Origin: Dyadobacter linearis
GTDB taxonomy: Bacteria; Bacteroidota; Bacteroidia; Cytophagales; Spirosomataceae
DNA: 64,000 nt
Assembly (NCBI RefSeq): GCF_907165045.1
Contig: NZ_CAJRAU010000005.1
Coordinates: 1 to 64,000 of the forward strand
Direction: 5' to 3'
Every line of letters begins with the position of its first letter. Position 1 is the first letter of the stretch. A program made the position numbers and the translations under genes. A model generated the notes under the pieces. It was given only the letters and a program-made list of their open reading frames with translations. It was not told the origin of the DNA and did not search any database. Below, piece by piece: positions 51,708-62,300 of the stretch.

Positions 51708-52919
51708 ATGTTGAGAAAAGTGCAGCCAAAAGTGTGGTGGACAGCCCTAGCTGTTGTGGTAGTTCTGCTGGTTTCATGGGGATTAGTTAGAAAAAACAAA
51801 TCGGAAACGGAGGAAGTGGCTGTGCGTGCCAAAGCAATTGCAAGCCTTGATCCGGTTGTTATTAAGTCCCCAAATGCAGCGACAGCGGCCAAGATCGCCA
51901 AGATTGAAGACATTTTCAGGCGTAAAAAACGCGCTGGCTTCAACGGTAATGTGCTGATCGTGCAAAAAGGTGAGATCCTTTACCAGAACTCTTTCGGTTT
52001 TGCCCATATTAAAGAAAAGGATACACTAACGAGCTCGTCACGTTTTCAGCTGGCTTCGCTTTCAAAGCCTTTTACGGCTATTGCAATGCTGAAACTGATC
52101 CAGGAAGGCCGCGTAACTCTCGACGATTCGGTTCAACGTTTTTTCCCCGATTTTCCCTATCACGGTGTCAAAGTAGATATGCTGTTGAGCCACCGGAGCG
52201 GACTGCCAAATTACATTTACTCATTTACAGACAGCATTCGCCACGGCAAGAAATATCCTGATAATCTGGATATTATGGACTGGTACGCCAAAGTAGTTCC
52301 CACCCCGACACCTTATAACAGACCAGGCAGATCGTTCAATTATTGCAATACCAACTATTGCGTACTCGCAGCGATCGTCGAAAAAGTGACCGGAGATACA
52401 TTCGGCAAATACCTCAATGATCAGATTTTCGCTCCGCTGGGTATGTTGAATACCTTTTTAGTGACCGATACTTCTGCCGCCGCTGTCAAAGACAGGACCG
52501 TCGGACACCAGTTTGGGCGCAGGCTTGAAAAAGATTATTATGACGATGTAGTCGGCGATAAAGGCTTATACTCCACAACAGGAGATATTTACCGATTTTA
52601 CAATGGGTTGACGAAAGGCTTGCTTCTTGACAAAAAATTACTCGACGAAGCTTTCAAACCCCGCAGTTTCGAGCGCGCAGGCATTCGTAATTATGGTTAC
52701 GGATTTCGGATGCACATCAACAAAGACAATTCGCCCCGCTTCATTTACCACGGAGGCTGGTGGAAAGGTTATAACACCATGTTATGGGTTTGTCCGGACG
52801 ACGAAGCGGTCATTATTGTGCTCGGCAATTCCTACAATCGCTCTACTTACGACCTGAAAGAAGTGCTTGAAGCGATCCACGGTCCCGGTAAAATTGAAGA
52901 TATCGAGAAAGAAATCTAG
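51708..52919 (+). CDS. Beta-lactamase-fold serine hydrolase, membrane-anchored
   Basis: 403 residues from ATG 51708 (MLRKVQPKVWWTALAVVVVLLVSWGLV is an N-terminal membrane helix). Penicillin-binding/class C fold: nucleophile in LASLSKPFTAIAMLKLI (SxxK as SLSK), YxN block as FNYCNTNYCVLAAIVEKVTG, and third block HGGWWKGYN. The substrate side faces the periplasm. Function is typically DD-peptidase or esterase, not necessarily a beta-lactamase. An upstream frame start at 51618 would bury the anchor. It lies 61 nt before nuoL; no functional link is evident. Confidence 0.88.
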   Translation: MLRKVQPKVWWTALAVVVVLLVSWGLVRKNKSETEEVAVRAKAIASLDPVVIKSPNAATAAKIAKIEDIFRRKKRAGFNGNVLIVQKGEILYQNSFGFAHIKEKDTLTSSSRFQLASLSKPFTAIAMLKLIQEGRVTLDDSVQRFFPDFPYHGVKVDMLLSHRSGLPNYIYSFTDSIRHGKKYPDNLDIMDWYAKVVPTPTPYNRPGRSFNYCNTNYCVLAAIVEKVTGDTFGKYLNDQIFAPLGMLNTFLVTDTSAAAVKDRTVGHQFGRRLEKDYYDDVVGDKGLYSTTGDIYRFYNGLTKGLLLDKKLLDEAFKPRSFERAGIRNYGYGFRMHINKDNSPRFIYHGGWWKGYNTMLWVCPDDEAVIIVLGNSYNRSTYDLKEVLEAIHGPGKIEDIEKEI

Positions 52920-52980
52920 CACTGTTTGAATTCGGTCACGAATTCAGGATATTTGCCGAAATCAAACGAATTCAAGCCTT

Positions 52981-54942
52981 ATGCCAGATTCTGCGTATTT
53001 TTTGCCGGCCGCCCTGTTGCTGGGAATACCGTTTCTGACATTCTTTTTGCTGTGGCTTGGAGGTAAAAGTTTGAACAGCACAGCGGGCTACCTCGGCACC
53101 GCAGCTACGATCGCCGGTTTGATCATCAGTTTCCGGTATGCAGATCCCGCCACTTTACACATCGTCAAATTCAACTGGCTCGTAATAGGCAACAGAGTGA
53201 TCGAGCTATCTTTCCGGTTCGACCGCCTCACGTGCATTATGCTCGCCATCGTGCACTTTGTGGCCGCATTGGTCCAGATATACTCCGTTTCTTACATGCA
53301 CGGCGATAAGAATCTGCATCGCTATTTCGCATTTCTGCAACTGTTCCTATTCTCAATGGTCGGCATCGTGCTCGCCGGCAGCTTGTTGGTGATGTACATG
53401 TTCTGGGAGCTCGTCGGGCTCTCCTCCTATTTGCTCATCGGTTTCTGGTATTTCAAAAAAAGGACTGTCTGGGCTGCGCAAAAGGCATTTGTACTCAACA
53501 GAATTGGCGACGCTGCGTTCCTGACAGGTATTTTAATGCTGTTTTACTATACTGGTTCTACCGATTTTGAAGTGATCCCGGGCAAGCTCTGGGAACTCTC
53601 GCCGGGCCTTGTTACCGCCATTGGGCTTTGTCTTTTTGGAGGTTGTATGGGAAAATCTGCCCAGTTCCCGCTGTCAGGCTGGTTACCCGACGCGATGGAA
53701 GGCCCTACCCCTGTTTCTGCATTGATCCACGCGGCTACCATGGTCGCAGCAGGCATTTTTCTTTTGGCAAGAATATCCTTTATGCTCACTTTTGAAGCAA
53801 GATTGGTTATCCTCGCAATCGGTACGATTACGATGCTGACCGGCGCGATCAAGGCCATCAATGAATGGGATATAAAAAGGGTATTGGCTTACAGTACCAT
53901 GTCGCAGCTGGGTTTGATGGTCGTAGCTGTCGGTTTCGGAAGCTGGCAAACAGCTATGTTCCACCTTGCGACCCACGCATTTTTCAAAGCAGGACTTTTT
54001 CTTTCTGCCGGCTCGGTCATTCACGCGGTAACTCCTTCCGAAGACAATACAGCATTTGATCCGCAGAATATGCGCTCAATGGGTGGCTTAAAAAAGAGCC
54101 TTCCTATTACTTTTCTGTGCTTTTCAATATGTGCCGCTGCGCTGGCCGGGCTGCCTTTCTTTTCAGGATTTTTATCCAAAGATGCGATCATTACCGAAGG
54201 TTTTCTTTGGGCCAGGGAAGTAGGGCCGCTGGCCTATATCTTCCCGCTCATCGTCGTGTTTTCCGCCGGACTTACTGCCTATTATATGACCCGCCAGGTT
54301 TGGCTCGTGTTTTTTGGTGAGAAAAGATATTCGGGAACGCAGTCTGTGCACCCGCACGAATCCCCTGCTACGATGTGGATTCCGATGGTATTGCTTGCTG
54401 CACTTTCGCTATTTATCTGGTTTTCATTTAATCCAATCAATGCGTCCGGCTGGTTTCTACATTTCCTCGATCCGACAGAATCCGCTCACCTTTTCTGGGT
54501 ACCTATTTTAGCAAGCGGAACAACATTGCTTTTCATATTCCTTGCTTACCGCGAGATTAGCAGCCAGGATCCGTTTAAAATCGCATCCGCCGAGAGTAAG
54601 ACTAATCTTTTTGAAAAAATCAATATCAACTGGCTTCGGGATTATTCGCAAGACCGCTACTTCATTATACCATTTGCGGCGATAGCCGGATATTTCAAAA
54701 AACTGGAAGCCCGCGCCATTGATTCTTTCGTGGAATTCATTGCAAAAGGCAGTGTGGTTGCCGCCCACGTGATCAGCTGGATCGACCGAAATGTGGTCGA
54801 TGGCGGCGTGAATCTGACAGTTTATACAATCCGTTCTGCCGGAAATGCCGCACGCGGTTTGCAGAACGGAAAGATCCAGTCCTATTACCTTGTCACGATA
54901 ACGGGCGTTTTTTTACTGGTACTCTGGCTATTCTTTGCCTGA
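52981..54942 (+). CDS. nuoL: NADH-quinone oxidoreductase subunit L
   Basis: Antiporter-like membrane subunit of complex I, which pumps protons (or sodium). 653 residues, about 14-16 membrane helices. Landmarks: FMFWELVGLSSYLLIGFWYFKK, WAAQKAFVLNRIGDAAFLTGIL, CMGKSAQFPLSGWLPDAMEGPTPVSALIHAATMVAAGIFLLARI, DIKRVLAYSTMSQLGLMVVAVGFG and the long lateral-helix region ending in TGVFLLVLWLFFA. It starts 61 nt after the serine hydrolase and 29 nt before nuoM. The other nuo genes (A-K, N) are not in the window. Confidence 0.95.
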   Translation: MPDSAYFLPAALLLGIPFLTFFLLWLGGKSLNSTAGYLGTAATIAGLIISFRYADPATLHIVKFNWLVIGNRVIELSFRFDRLTCIMLAIVHFVAALVQIYSVSYMHGDKNLHRYFAFLQLFLFSMVGIVLAGSLLVMYMFWELVGLSSYLLIGFWYFKKRTVWAAQKAFVLNRIGDAAFLTGILMLFYYTGSTDFEVIPGKLWELSPGLVTAIGLCLFGGCMGKSAQFPLSGWLPDAMEGPTPVSALIHAATMVAAGIFLLARISFMLTFEARLVILAIGTITMLTGAIKAINEWDIKRVLAYSTMSQLGLMVVAVGFGSWQTAMFHLATHAFFKAGLFLSAGSVIHAVTPSEDNTAFDPQNMRSMGGLKKSLPITFLCFSICAAALAGLPFFSGFLSKDAIITEGFLWAREVGPLAYIFPLIVVFSAGLTAYYMTRQVWLVFFGEKRYSGTQSVHPHESPATMWIPMVLLAALSLFIWFSFNPINASGWFLHFLDPTESAHLFWVPILASGTTLLFIFLAYREISSQDPFKIASAESKTNLFEKININWLRDYSQDRYFIIPFAAIAGYFKKLEARAIDSFVEFIAKGSVVAAHVISWIDRNVVDGGVNLTVYTIRSAGNAARGLQNGKIQSYYLVTITGVFLLVLWLFFA

Positions 54943-54971
54943 TTTAGGCAAATGCCATTCTAAAACAACAT

Positions 54972-56645
54972 TTGATGATTGATCATATACTTTCCTTACT
55001 GATAGCAATACCAATGCTGGGCGCGGCTGCGGTGGCTTTGTGGCCTTCCAAACAGGCAGGCCATTTCAGGATCGTTGCGCTCGTTACCCTCCTTATCGAA
55101 GCGTTACTCGCCGTTTTTCTATTCCTGAATTTCGAAAATCAGAACTTCGCCCACCAAATGGCCGAAACCACCGATTGGATCACATTACCGATCGGCTCGC
55201 TGGGTATTATTTCTATTGACTACGCGCTGGCTGTCGATGGGATCAGTTTTCCATTGGTTTTACTCGCGGTGATCGTCTTGCTGGCTGGTGTGGTAAGTTC
55301 CTGGGAAATTGCACAGAAAACGCGCGCTTATTTTTCGCTGTATTTGTTGCTCACAGGCAGTGTAATCGGTTGTTTTCTGGCGCAGGATTTTTTCCTTTTT
55401 TATCTGTTCTTCGAGTTTATGCTCCTGCCAATGTATTTCCTGATCGGCCTCTGGGGCGGACCGAGAAGAGAATATGCAGCATTAAAGTTCTTTATCTATA
55501 CATTTTTCGGCTCCCTGCTGATCCTGATCGTGATGATCGGGCTTTATTTGTCTGTTATAGATCCGCTCGAAACAGCCAGGGTTGTAGGTATTATGGGTAT
55601 GGAAGACGCTATTCATCCTGACCTGATCCCCCAAATCCAGCAGTGGCTGATCGATGGAAAAATAGCGCCCGAGCAAATCGTGCACACATTCCGTTTTCAA
55701 TATCTGGCCGATCCGGGCAACTATTTGCCGGGCTCGCTGCTGCATTTGGCGTCACAATATTTTATAGGAGATATTCCGCTGCGCCTGCTTGCTTTCTGGT
55801 TTCTGTTTATTGGTTTTGCGGTTAAATTGCCGGTTTTCCCGGTTCATACCTGGCTGCCCGATGCACACGTGGAAGCCCCTACTCCTATTTCAGTAGTACT
55901 TGCCGGTATTTTGCTAAAAATCGGAGGTTACGGTTTTATCCGTATCGTCGACGGGTTTTTCCCGCTCGAAGCGCAGTATAGCGCCATTCCACTAGCGATA
56001 CTGGGAATGATCTCGATCGTTTACGGTGGGTTTAATGCCCTAGGACAAACAGACCTGAAAAAAATGATCGCTTATTCTTCTGTTTCGCACATGGGATTTG
56101 TGCTGCTTGGGATCGCCGCATTCACGGCGGAGGGTTTAAACGGCGCTATTTATCAAATGGTAAGCCATGGGATATTATCGGCAATGCTATTCTTACTTGC
56201 CGGCGTGGTGTACGACCGCACGCACGACAGGAATATCGATCATTACCGCGGGCTGATCAGCGTAATGCCGCAATACACGATCATTACCGGCATTGCATTT
56301 TTTGCTTCGCTGGGTCTGCCCGGCTTTTCAGGATTTGTTGGTGAAATTTTTACGCTGATGGGCGCTTTTCAGTCCGACGCACTTCCTGCCTGGATTCCTG
56401 CATTATCGACACTCGGGATTGTTCTCGCAGCGGCCTATTTCCTCTGGACTTACCAGCGCATGTTTTTCGGTTCACTCTGGTATAAAAACGGCGATTCGTC
56501 TGTATTGACCGATCTTACAGTTCGCGAAAAAACGTTACTTATTCCGCTCGCGATCCTCACTGTATTACTTGGAATATTGCCCGGCATTCTGTTTGATATG
56601 ACGGGCCCGACGATTGAGGCGTGGTTGAGAGGCTTAAATCACTGA
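54972..56645 (+). CDS. nuoM: NADH-quinone oxidoreductase subunit M
   Basis: Second antiporter-like subunit of complex I. 557 residues, somewhat longer than the usual 490-510, because of an extra hydrophilic loop between helices (around residues 195-255, HPDLIPQIQQWLIDGKIAPEQ). Landmarks: LFFEFMLLPMYFLIGLWGGPRREYAALKFFIYTFFGSLLILI, then LPVFPVHTWLPDAHVEAPTPISVVLAGILLKIGGYGF, then LGQTDLKKMIAYSSVSHMGFVLLGI and PGFSGFVGEIFTLMGAF. It is directly after nuoL, but the expected nuoN does not follow; a small minus-strand gene does. Confidence 0.95.
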   Translation: MMIDHILSLLIAIPMLGAAAVALWPSKQAGHFRIVALVTLLIEALLAVFLFLNFENQNFAHQMAETTDWITLPIGSLGIISIDYALAVDGISFPLVLLAVIVLLAGVVSSWEIAQKTRAYFSLYLLLTGSVIGCFLAQDFFLFYLFFEFMLLPMYFLIGLWGGPRREYAALKFFIYTFFGSLLILIVMIGLYLSVIDPLETARVVGIMGMEDAIHPDLIPQIQQWLIDGKIAPEQIVHTFRFQYLADPGNYLPGSLLHLASQYFIGDIPLRLLAFWFLFIGFAVKLPVFPVHTWLPDAHVEAPTPISVVLAGILLKIGGYGFIRIVDGFFPLEAQYSAIPLAILGMISIVYGGFNALGQTDLKKMIAYSSVSHMGFVLLGIAAFTAEGLNGAIYQMVSHGILSAMLFLLAGVVYDRTHDRNIDHYRGLISVMPQYTIITGIAFFASLGLPGFSGFVGEIFTLMGAFQSDALPAWIPALSTLGIVLAAAYFLWTYQRMFFGSLWYKNGDSSVLTDLTVREKTLLIPLAILTVLLGILPGILFDMTGPTIEAWLRGLNH

Positions 56646-56650
56646 TATTC

Positions 56651-57061
56651 CTATTTGCCGAAAAACTGATCTAAACTGAATCTGCCTTTTTTCGACAAGG
56701 CTTGCAGTTGCTGCTGCTGTTCCGGCGTGAGTACCTCTATGATTTCAGCACGTTTTTGTTCGGATAGCATTTTCCGGTCGCGGCGCTTGGTACCGTCTTT
56801 CCTTTCCAGCTTTCTTTCAAAACGGGCGTATCTGCGGTCAATTTTTTTCAGTTGTTTCTGCTGACGTTTGCTTAGGTCCAGCTCGGTAGCAAACCGGTCC
56901 ATGTTCTTTTCCAGCCTGCGGTTATTCAGCTTGGGATTAGTGACTGCCTCTTCCGCATCAAAACCGTCCCTCCTTTCGGCGCGCTGGGCATTTACAGAAT
57001 TGACAGAACCTGAGATCCACAAAGTCACTGCAAGCAAGAAAAACAACGTTACTTTTTTCAT
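56651..57061 (-). CDS. Small secreted Spy/CpxP-like protein
   Basis: 136 residues: signal peptide (MKKVTLFFLLAVTLWISGSVNSVNAQ) and a highly charged helical body (RRLEKNMDRFATELDLSKRQQKQLKKIDRRYARFERKLERKDG) with an LTPEQQQQLQAL segment like the LTxxQ motif of Spy/CpxP periplasmic chaperones. It is probably a periplasmic protein related to envelope stress; this is inference from motif and layout. It converges with nuoM (6 nt apart). Confidence 0.75.
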   Translation of the reverse strand: MKKVTLFFLLAVTLWISGSVNSVNAQRAERRDGFDAEEAVTNPKLNNRRLEKNMDRFATELDLSKRQQKQLKKIDRRYARFERKLERKDGTKRRDRKMLSEQKRAEIIEVLTPEQQQQLQALSKKGRFSLDQFFGK

Positions 57062-57204
57062 ATTAAATTGGGTAGATTAAATATCGATGCATATAACGAG
57101 GGTATTGGTGGTATTATTTAACATCTTTACAGTAAACCTTATTAGTTTTATTTCAACATGTCTCCCTTTGACCAAATTTTATTTCCCTTCTCTATTTTAA
57201 TCAA

Positions 57205-58320
57205 ATGAAAGAAAGTACTCCTCCGCAAAGGTTGTTGTCACTGGACACATTGCGTGGCTTTGATATGTTTTGGATCTCAGGTGGCGAAGAGATTTTCCAC
57301 GTGCTGGCGAAAGTAACCGGCTGGTCCTGGGCAATTGTACTCGCACACCAGTTTACACACCCCGACTGGAACGGTTTCCGCGCCTACGATCTTATTTTTC
57401 CTACATTCCTGTTTATGGCGGGTGTTTCCACTCCGTTTTCGCTCGGAAGTCGCCTTGAAAAAGGGGTACCACAAAAAGAGCTGCTCAGAAAAGTGGTTCA
57501 GCGCGGCTTACTGCTGGTATTCCTTGGAATCATTTACAACAACGGGATTTTTCAGACCGAGTGGCACAATATGCGCTATCCGAGTGTGCTCGCACGAATA
57601 GGTCTTGCAGGTATGTTCGCGCAGATCATTTATTTATACACCAATAAAAAAACGCGCTGGATCTGGTTTGGCGGCCTGTTAATAGGCTATTACCTGTTCA
57701 TGACCTTCTATCCGGTCCCGGGTTGTGGCGCGGGTATGCTGACAATGGAATGTAATCCAGCCAGCTATTTCGACAGAATGCTCATCCCCGGCCGTCTCCA
57801 CCTCACGATCCACGATCCGGAAGGTTTGATATCTACATTTCCCGCAATAGCGACGGGATTAATGGGGATTTTTGCAGGAGAACTTTTGCGGACGAGCGAG
57901 GAAATTATCTCGAAAAACACCAAAGTAACCTATCTCGTTTTCGCCGGAATAATCAGTTTATTGGTGTGTCTGGTGTGGGATTTCTTCTTCCCAATCAATA
58001 AGAATTTATGGACAAGCTCGTTTGTGCTTTGTGCCGGCGGTTTCAGTGTATTGCTGCTTGCATTGTTCTATTGGGTAGTCGATGTTTTGAACTATCGCAA
58101 ATGGACTTTGTTTTTTGTGGTAATAGGGATGAATTCAATCGTGATCTACATGGTTGGAAGCTTCATTTCATTTAATTACACAGCAAACGCACTGTTCGGC
58201 GGTCTCCTAAGCTACCTTCCCGAACCGGCAGGAGAAGTAGGCAAAATAATTGCATTCATAATTGTCCAATGGGCATTTATGTGCTTGTTATTTCGGAATA
58301 AGTTGTTTCTGAAAGTGTAG
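57205..58320 (+). CDS. DUF5009 / heparan-alpha-glucosaminide N-acetyltransferase-like membrane protein
   Basis: 371 residues, about 10 membrane helices. The start RLLSLDTLRGFDMFWISGGEEIFHVLAKVTGW is the signature of the DUF5009/YeiB-like acyltransferase family (NagX/HGSNAT type). Other conserved parts: RAYDLIFPTFLFMAGVSTPFSLGSRL and VLARIGLAGMFAQIIYLY, then WTLFFVVIGMNSIVIYM. Members acetylate amino sugars across membranes in eukaryotes; the bacterial substrate is undefined, perhaps peptidoglycan or surface-glycan sugars. It is followed by a purine tract, 8-bp repeats and the GldA-like gene. Confidence 0.85.
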   Translation: MKESTPPQRLLSLDTLRGFDMFWISGGEEIFHVLAKVTGWSWAIVLAHQFTHPDWNGFRAYDLIFPTFLFMAGVSTPFSLGSRLEKGVPQKELLRKVVQRGLLLVFLGIIYNNGIFQTEWHNMRYPSVLARIGLAGMFAQIIYLYTNKKTRWIWFGGLLIGYYLFMTFYPVPGCGAGMLTMECNPASYFDRMLIPGRLHLTIHDPEGLISTFPAIATGLMGIFAGELLRTSEEIISKNTKVTYLVFAGIISLLVCLVWDFFFPINKNLWTSSFVLCAGGFSVLLLALFYWVVDVLNYRKWTLFFVVIGMNSIVIYMVGSFISFNYTANALFGGLLSYLPEPAGEVGKIIAFIIVQWAFMCLLFRNKLFLKV

Positions 58321-58441
58321 AAAGGGAGGAAGGAGGAAGGGAGGATGGAGGAAAGGGCGGCGCGCGCAAGGAGAAATATATTCACTCATTCACTTATTCG
58401 GTCATTCAGTCATTCAGTCATTCGGTCATTCGATCATTCAA
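58321..58441. repeat. Polypurine tract followed by 8-bp tandem repeat (TCATTCAG-type)
   Basis: 58319-58345 is an uninterrupted run of A and G (GGAGGAAGG motifs). After about 30 nt of mixed sequence including GCGGCGCGCGC, seven 8-bp units follow at 58386-58441 (TCATTCAC, TTATTCGG, TCATTCAG twice, TCATTCGG, TCATTCGA, TCATTCAA). They end 9 nt before the GldA-like ATG. A variable number could change spacing to the start, but they are outside the coding frame. Confidence 0.85.
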
Positions 58442-58450
58442 AATTAAAAA

Positions 58451-59158
58451 ATGTCAATAACGGTAACTAACCTGACCAAAGTCTACGGCTCGCAGCGGGC
58501 GATTGATGGGATTTCTTTTTCTTTGAAGAAGGGAGAGATCGTCGGGTTTCTGGGGCCAAATGGGGCGGGCAAGTCTACGACAATGAAAATTTTAACCGGC
58601 TATTTGAAGCCGACTGATGGAGCTGCCCGGGTTTCTGATTTTGATGTGGTGAGCCAGCCAATGCCCGCGAGAAGATCTATTGGTTACCTGCCCGAACATA
58701 ATCCGCTTTACCTGGATATGTATGTTACTGAGTTTCTTCTTTTTTCGGGTAAATTATATGGAATGAGTGGCGCGGCATTGAATGCGCGGGTAGAAGAAGT
58801 AATAGCAATGTGCGGACTTATTCCTGAAAAACGCAAAAAAATCGGACAGCTTTCCAAAGGTTACAGGCAGCGCGTCGGACTTGCGCAGTCTTTTCTGCAC
58901 GATCCTCAGGTACTTATTCTCGACGAACCCACTACCGGCCTCGACCCTAATCAGTTGCAGGAAATAAGAGAAGTGATCCGCACAGCCGGACAAGATAAAA
59001 CTGTACTTTTTTCCACGCATATTATGCAGGAAGTGGAAGCATTGTGCGACAGGGTCATCATCATCAACAAAGGCAAAGTCGTAAATGACAGCTCGCTGGA
59101 AGACTTACGACAATCGGGCAGATCTCTGGAAGAAACCTTCCGGATCCTTACGCAATAG
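58451..59158 (+). CDS. gldA: GldA-like ABC transporter ATP-binding protein
   Basis: 235 residues. ABC ATPase: Walker A GFLGPNGAGKSTTMKILTGY, signature QLSKGYRQRVGLAQS, Walker B VLILDEPTTGLDPNQ, H-loop STHIMQEVEALCDR. The insert IGYLPEHNPLYLDMYVTEFL is typical of GldA, part of the gliding-motility GldA-GldF-GldG transporter. Known GldA proteins run to about 300 residues; this one lacks the C-terminal extension. gldF and gldG do not follow it. I consider it GldA-like rather than certain GldA; a general ABC-2 exporter ATPase is the alternative. Confidence 0.75.
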   Translation: MSITVTNLTKVYGSQRAIDGISFSLKKGEIVGFLGPNGAGKSTTMKILTGYLKPTDGAARVSDFDVVSQPMPARRSIGYLPEHNPLYLDMYVTEFLLFSGKLYGMSGAALNARVEEVIAMCGLIPEKRKKIGQLSKGYRQRVGLAQSFLHDPQVLILDEPTTGLDPNQLQEIREVIRTAGQDKTVLFSTHIMQEVEALCDRVIIINKGKVVNDSSLEDLRQSGRSLEETFRILTQ

Positions 59159-59173
59159 GCTGACGATCAGAGG

Positions 59174-59236
59174 ATAGTTGTTAAAACTATTATCGGAAAG
59201 GCAATTATTAGAATTGCATTAAAACAGAACTTCTGT
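59174..59236 (+). other. Three consecutive small hairpins after the GldA-like gene
   Basis: ATAGTT/AACTAT (59174-59190), GCAATT/AATTGC (59201-59217) and ACAGAA/TTCTGT (59224-59236) lie in a row in the gap before the GH3 gene. None has a T tail, so termination is doubtful; they may stabilise an mRNA end or be binding sites. Confidence 0.45.
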
Positions 59237-59348
59237 TGCATTTAATGAGATTAATTTTTGTTATTATTGTAACTATCGAAAAATCCGAGATGAATATTTC
59301 GAAGCAGCACAACCTAACATTCCCTCGTTAAAGTCAGTGATTCCGAAT

Positions 59349-62300
59349 ATGAAGAAATGGTTTTTTAGCCGATTTCGTGTAGCGTTAAGCATTATTCTGC
59401 TTGTAGTTTTGAGTACAATGGTTTCTGTTGCATGGAAATTCATGGGTACGTCAAAACCAGCAATTCTGCCCGCGAACAAGGCTACCGCAAAGGAGAAGGC
59501 AAAAGCTCCAAAACGGAAAGCCGATCCTGTTCTGGTACTTCCCGAAAATCAATGGGTCGACAGCACCCTGAATACACTGAGCATTGACCAGAAAATTGGT
59601 CAGCTGCTGATGGTTGCTACCTATTCCAATCGCGACGAATCGCATTACAGCTATATTGACAAGCTGGTCAACGACTATCATATTGGCGGTCTGATCTTTT
59701 TCCAGGGCGGCCCTGTGGCCCAGGCTTCGCTTACCAACCGGTACCAGTCACATTCGAACATCCCGCTTTTTATAGGTATTGACGGAGAATGGGGATTGGG
59801 AATGCGGCTTGACAGTACAATTTCTTTCCCCAAACAAATGGTATTGGGCTCTATTCAAAATGACGAGCTGATTTACCTGATGGGCCGTGATATTGCGAAA
59901 CAATGCCGGAGAATGGGTATTCATATCAATTTTGCGCCTGTTTCGGATATTAATAACAACCCTGCAAACCCTGTTATAGGAATCCGATCTTTCGGCGAGG
60001 ACCGTGATAATGTGACCAGAAAAGCGATTGCTTATATGAAGGGGCTGCAACACAATAAGGTGATTGCGACCGCCAAGCATTTCCCGGGCCACGGAGATAC
60101 CGACGCAGATTCGCATTTTACACTGCCCGTACTGAACCACTCCATCGAGCAATTGCAGGAAACGGATCTCTACCCCTATCGCGCCATGATCGCCGATAGT
60201 TTGATGGGCGTTTTGAGCGGCCACCTGAATATTCCCGCACTGGACAATAACTCTCAGCAGGCAAGTTCGCTTTCCGAAAAGGTGGTAACGCAGCTTTTAA
60301 GAAAAGAACTTGGGTTCCGCGGACTGGTATTTACCGACGCGATGAATATGAAGGGTGTGTCAAAAACGGGAAAACCGGCGGATGTAAATCTGAAAGCATT
60401 GGTTGCAGGAAACGATATTCTGCTTTATCCTGAAAATATTGCCGAGACCGTTGCGAAGATCAAGAGTGCAATCGACCAGAAGATTATCAGTGAAAAAATT
60501 ATTGATGATAAAGTAAAACGCGTGTTGCAGGCGAAGTACTGGTCGGGCTTGAACGAATATAAGCCGGTTGATACCAACAACTTATACGCGGATTTAAACA
60601 AGGAAAGCAGCAAGGAACTGTACCGCGCATTGTGTGAAGCTTCTGTTACTGTTGTTAAAAACGACAATAACCTGATCCCGATCGGCTCGGTGATGGATAA
60701 CAATATGGCGTCCGTGAGCATTGGCGAGGGAAGTAATGTTTCGTTTCAAAAAATGCTTTCAGTGTATAAGCCAATGCGCTCGTACTCTTTTTACGAAGGT
60801 CCGTCGTCGCAGGAGCAGATCGCCGAGATGCTGAATTACCTCAATCCCTATAATACGGTGATCGTCGATATTCACGGAATTTCTTCCAATCCAGCCAGGA
60901 ATTACGGGGTTACGAAAGGGATGACGGACTTTGTGAGTCAGTTGAAACAACAGAATAAAAAAGTGATCCTCTGCCTTTTCGGGACACCTTACAGTATTGG
61001 TTATTTCCCTGAAACGGATGTATTGATCTGCGCCAATCAGGATGGGACAGACCAGCAGGAGATCGTGCCGCAGATCATTTTTGGTGCGCTGGGCTCCCAG
61101 GGGCAACTTCCTGTATCTGTGTTATCATTCAAATCGGGTACCGGGGTAAGTACGACTACGATCAACCGGATTGCATTTGGGACACCCGAAAGTGTGGGTA
61201 TGGATGCTGCTTCGCTAAAACGCATTGATGAAATTGCGACCGCTGCATTGAATGACCGCGTATTCCCTGGCTGCGAGGTATTGGTAGCGAGAAAAGGAAA
61301 GATCGTTTATGACAAACAATTCGGTGGGCTCAATTACCGCACGCCGGAACGCGTCACTTCGGAGACGATTTATGACCTGGCCTCAATAACAAAAGTATCG
61401 GCGACTTTACAGGCGATCATGCTGCTTTACGATCGCAAACAAATCGACCTGGACGCAAAAGCCGCTACCTATCTGCCCGAACTCGCCGGCACAAACAAGC
61501 AAAACTTCACGGTTAGAGACTTACTGATGCACCGTTCGGGAATGGTATCGTTTTACCCGCCGCTCTGGGACCGCACCAAAACGAGTGGTGGAGGCTTGTT
61601 ACCCGACTATTACAGTTCAAAATCTGATACTACCTATTACCTGCGTGTGGCGCCGAAGCTGTATGCAAAACCTGCATTGCGCGATTCTGTGTGGAAATGG
61701 GTGATCCAGTCGCCGATGAACAACAGCCGCCAGCGGTCGGGCACCTACGGTTATCTGTACAGCGACCTCGGCTTTTTGACACTACAAAAAATTGTGGAGA
61801 GAATAACGGGACAAACGCTGGATGTATTTGTTTCCGCCAATATTTACGAGCCGCTGGGGCTGACTTACCTGGGTTTCAATCCGCTAAGCCGCTTTCCTGA
61901 AAAACAGATTGCGCCTACGGAACAGGATTACAGGTTTAGAGGTCAGCTTTTGCAAGGTACAGTTCATGATCAAATGGCCGCAATTGTGGGGGGCGTGGCC
62001 GGTCACGCAGGATTATTTGGTACTGCGAGAGACCTTGCTGTTTTGTTCCAGATGAATTTATGGAAAGGCAATTACGCCGGAAAACGATATTTCGAGCAGG
62101 CGACCATTCCATTTTTTTCAAGGATCTACGACGAATCGCATCACCGCGGGCTGGGCTGGGACAAGGCTCCGCTTGATGGAAACAGCTCGTACGTATCTGC
62201 ACAGGCGTCGATCAATTCATTTGGCCACACCGGCTTTACCGGCACGATGGTTTGGGTGGATCCGGAGGAAGATCTGCTTTTCGTTTTCCTCTCCAACAGG

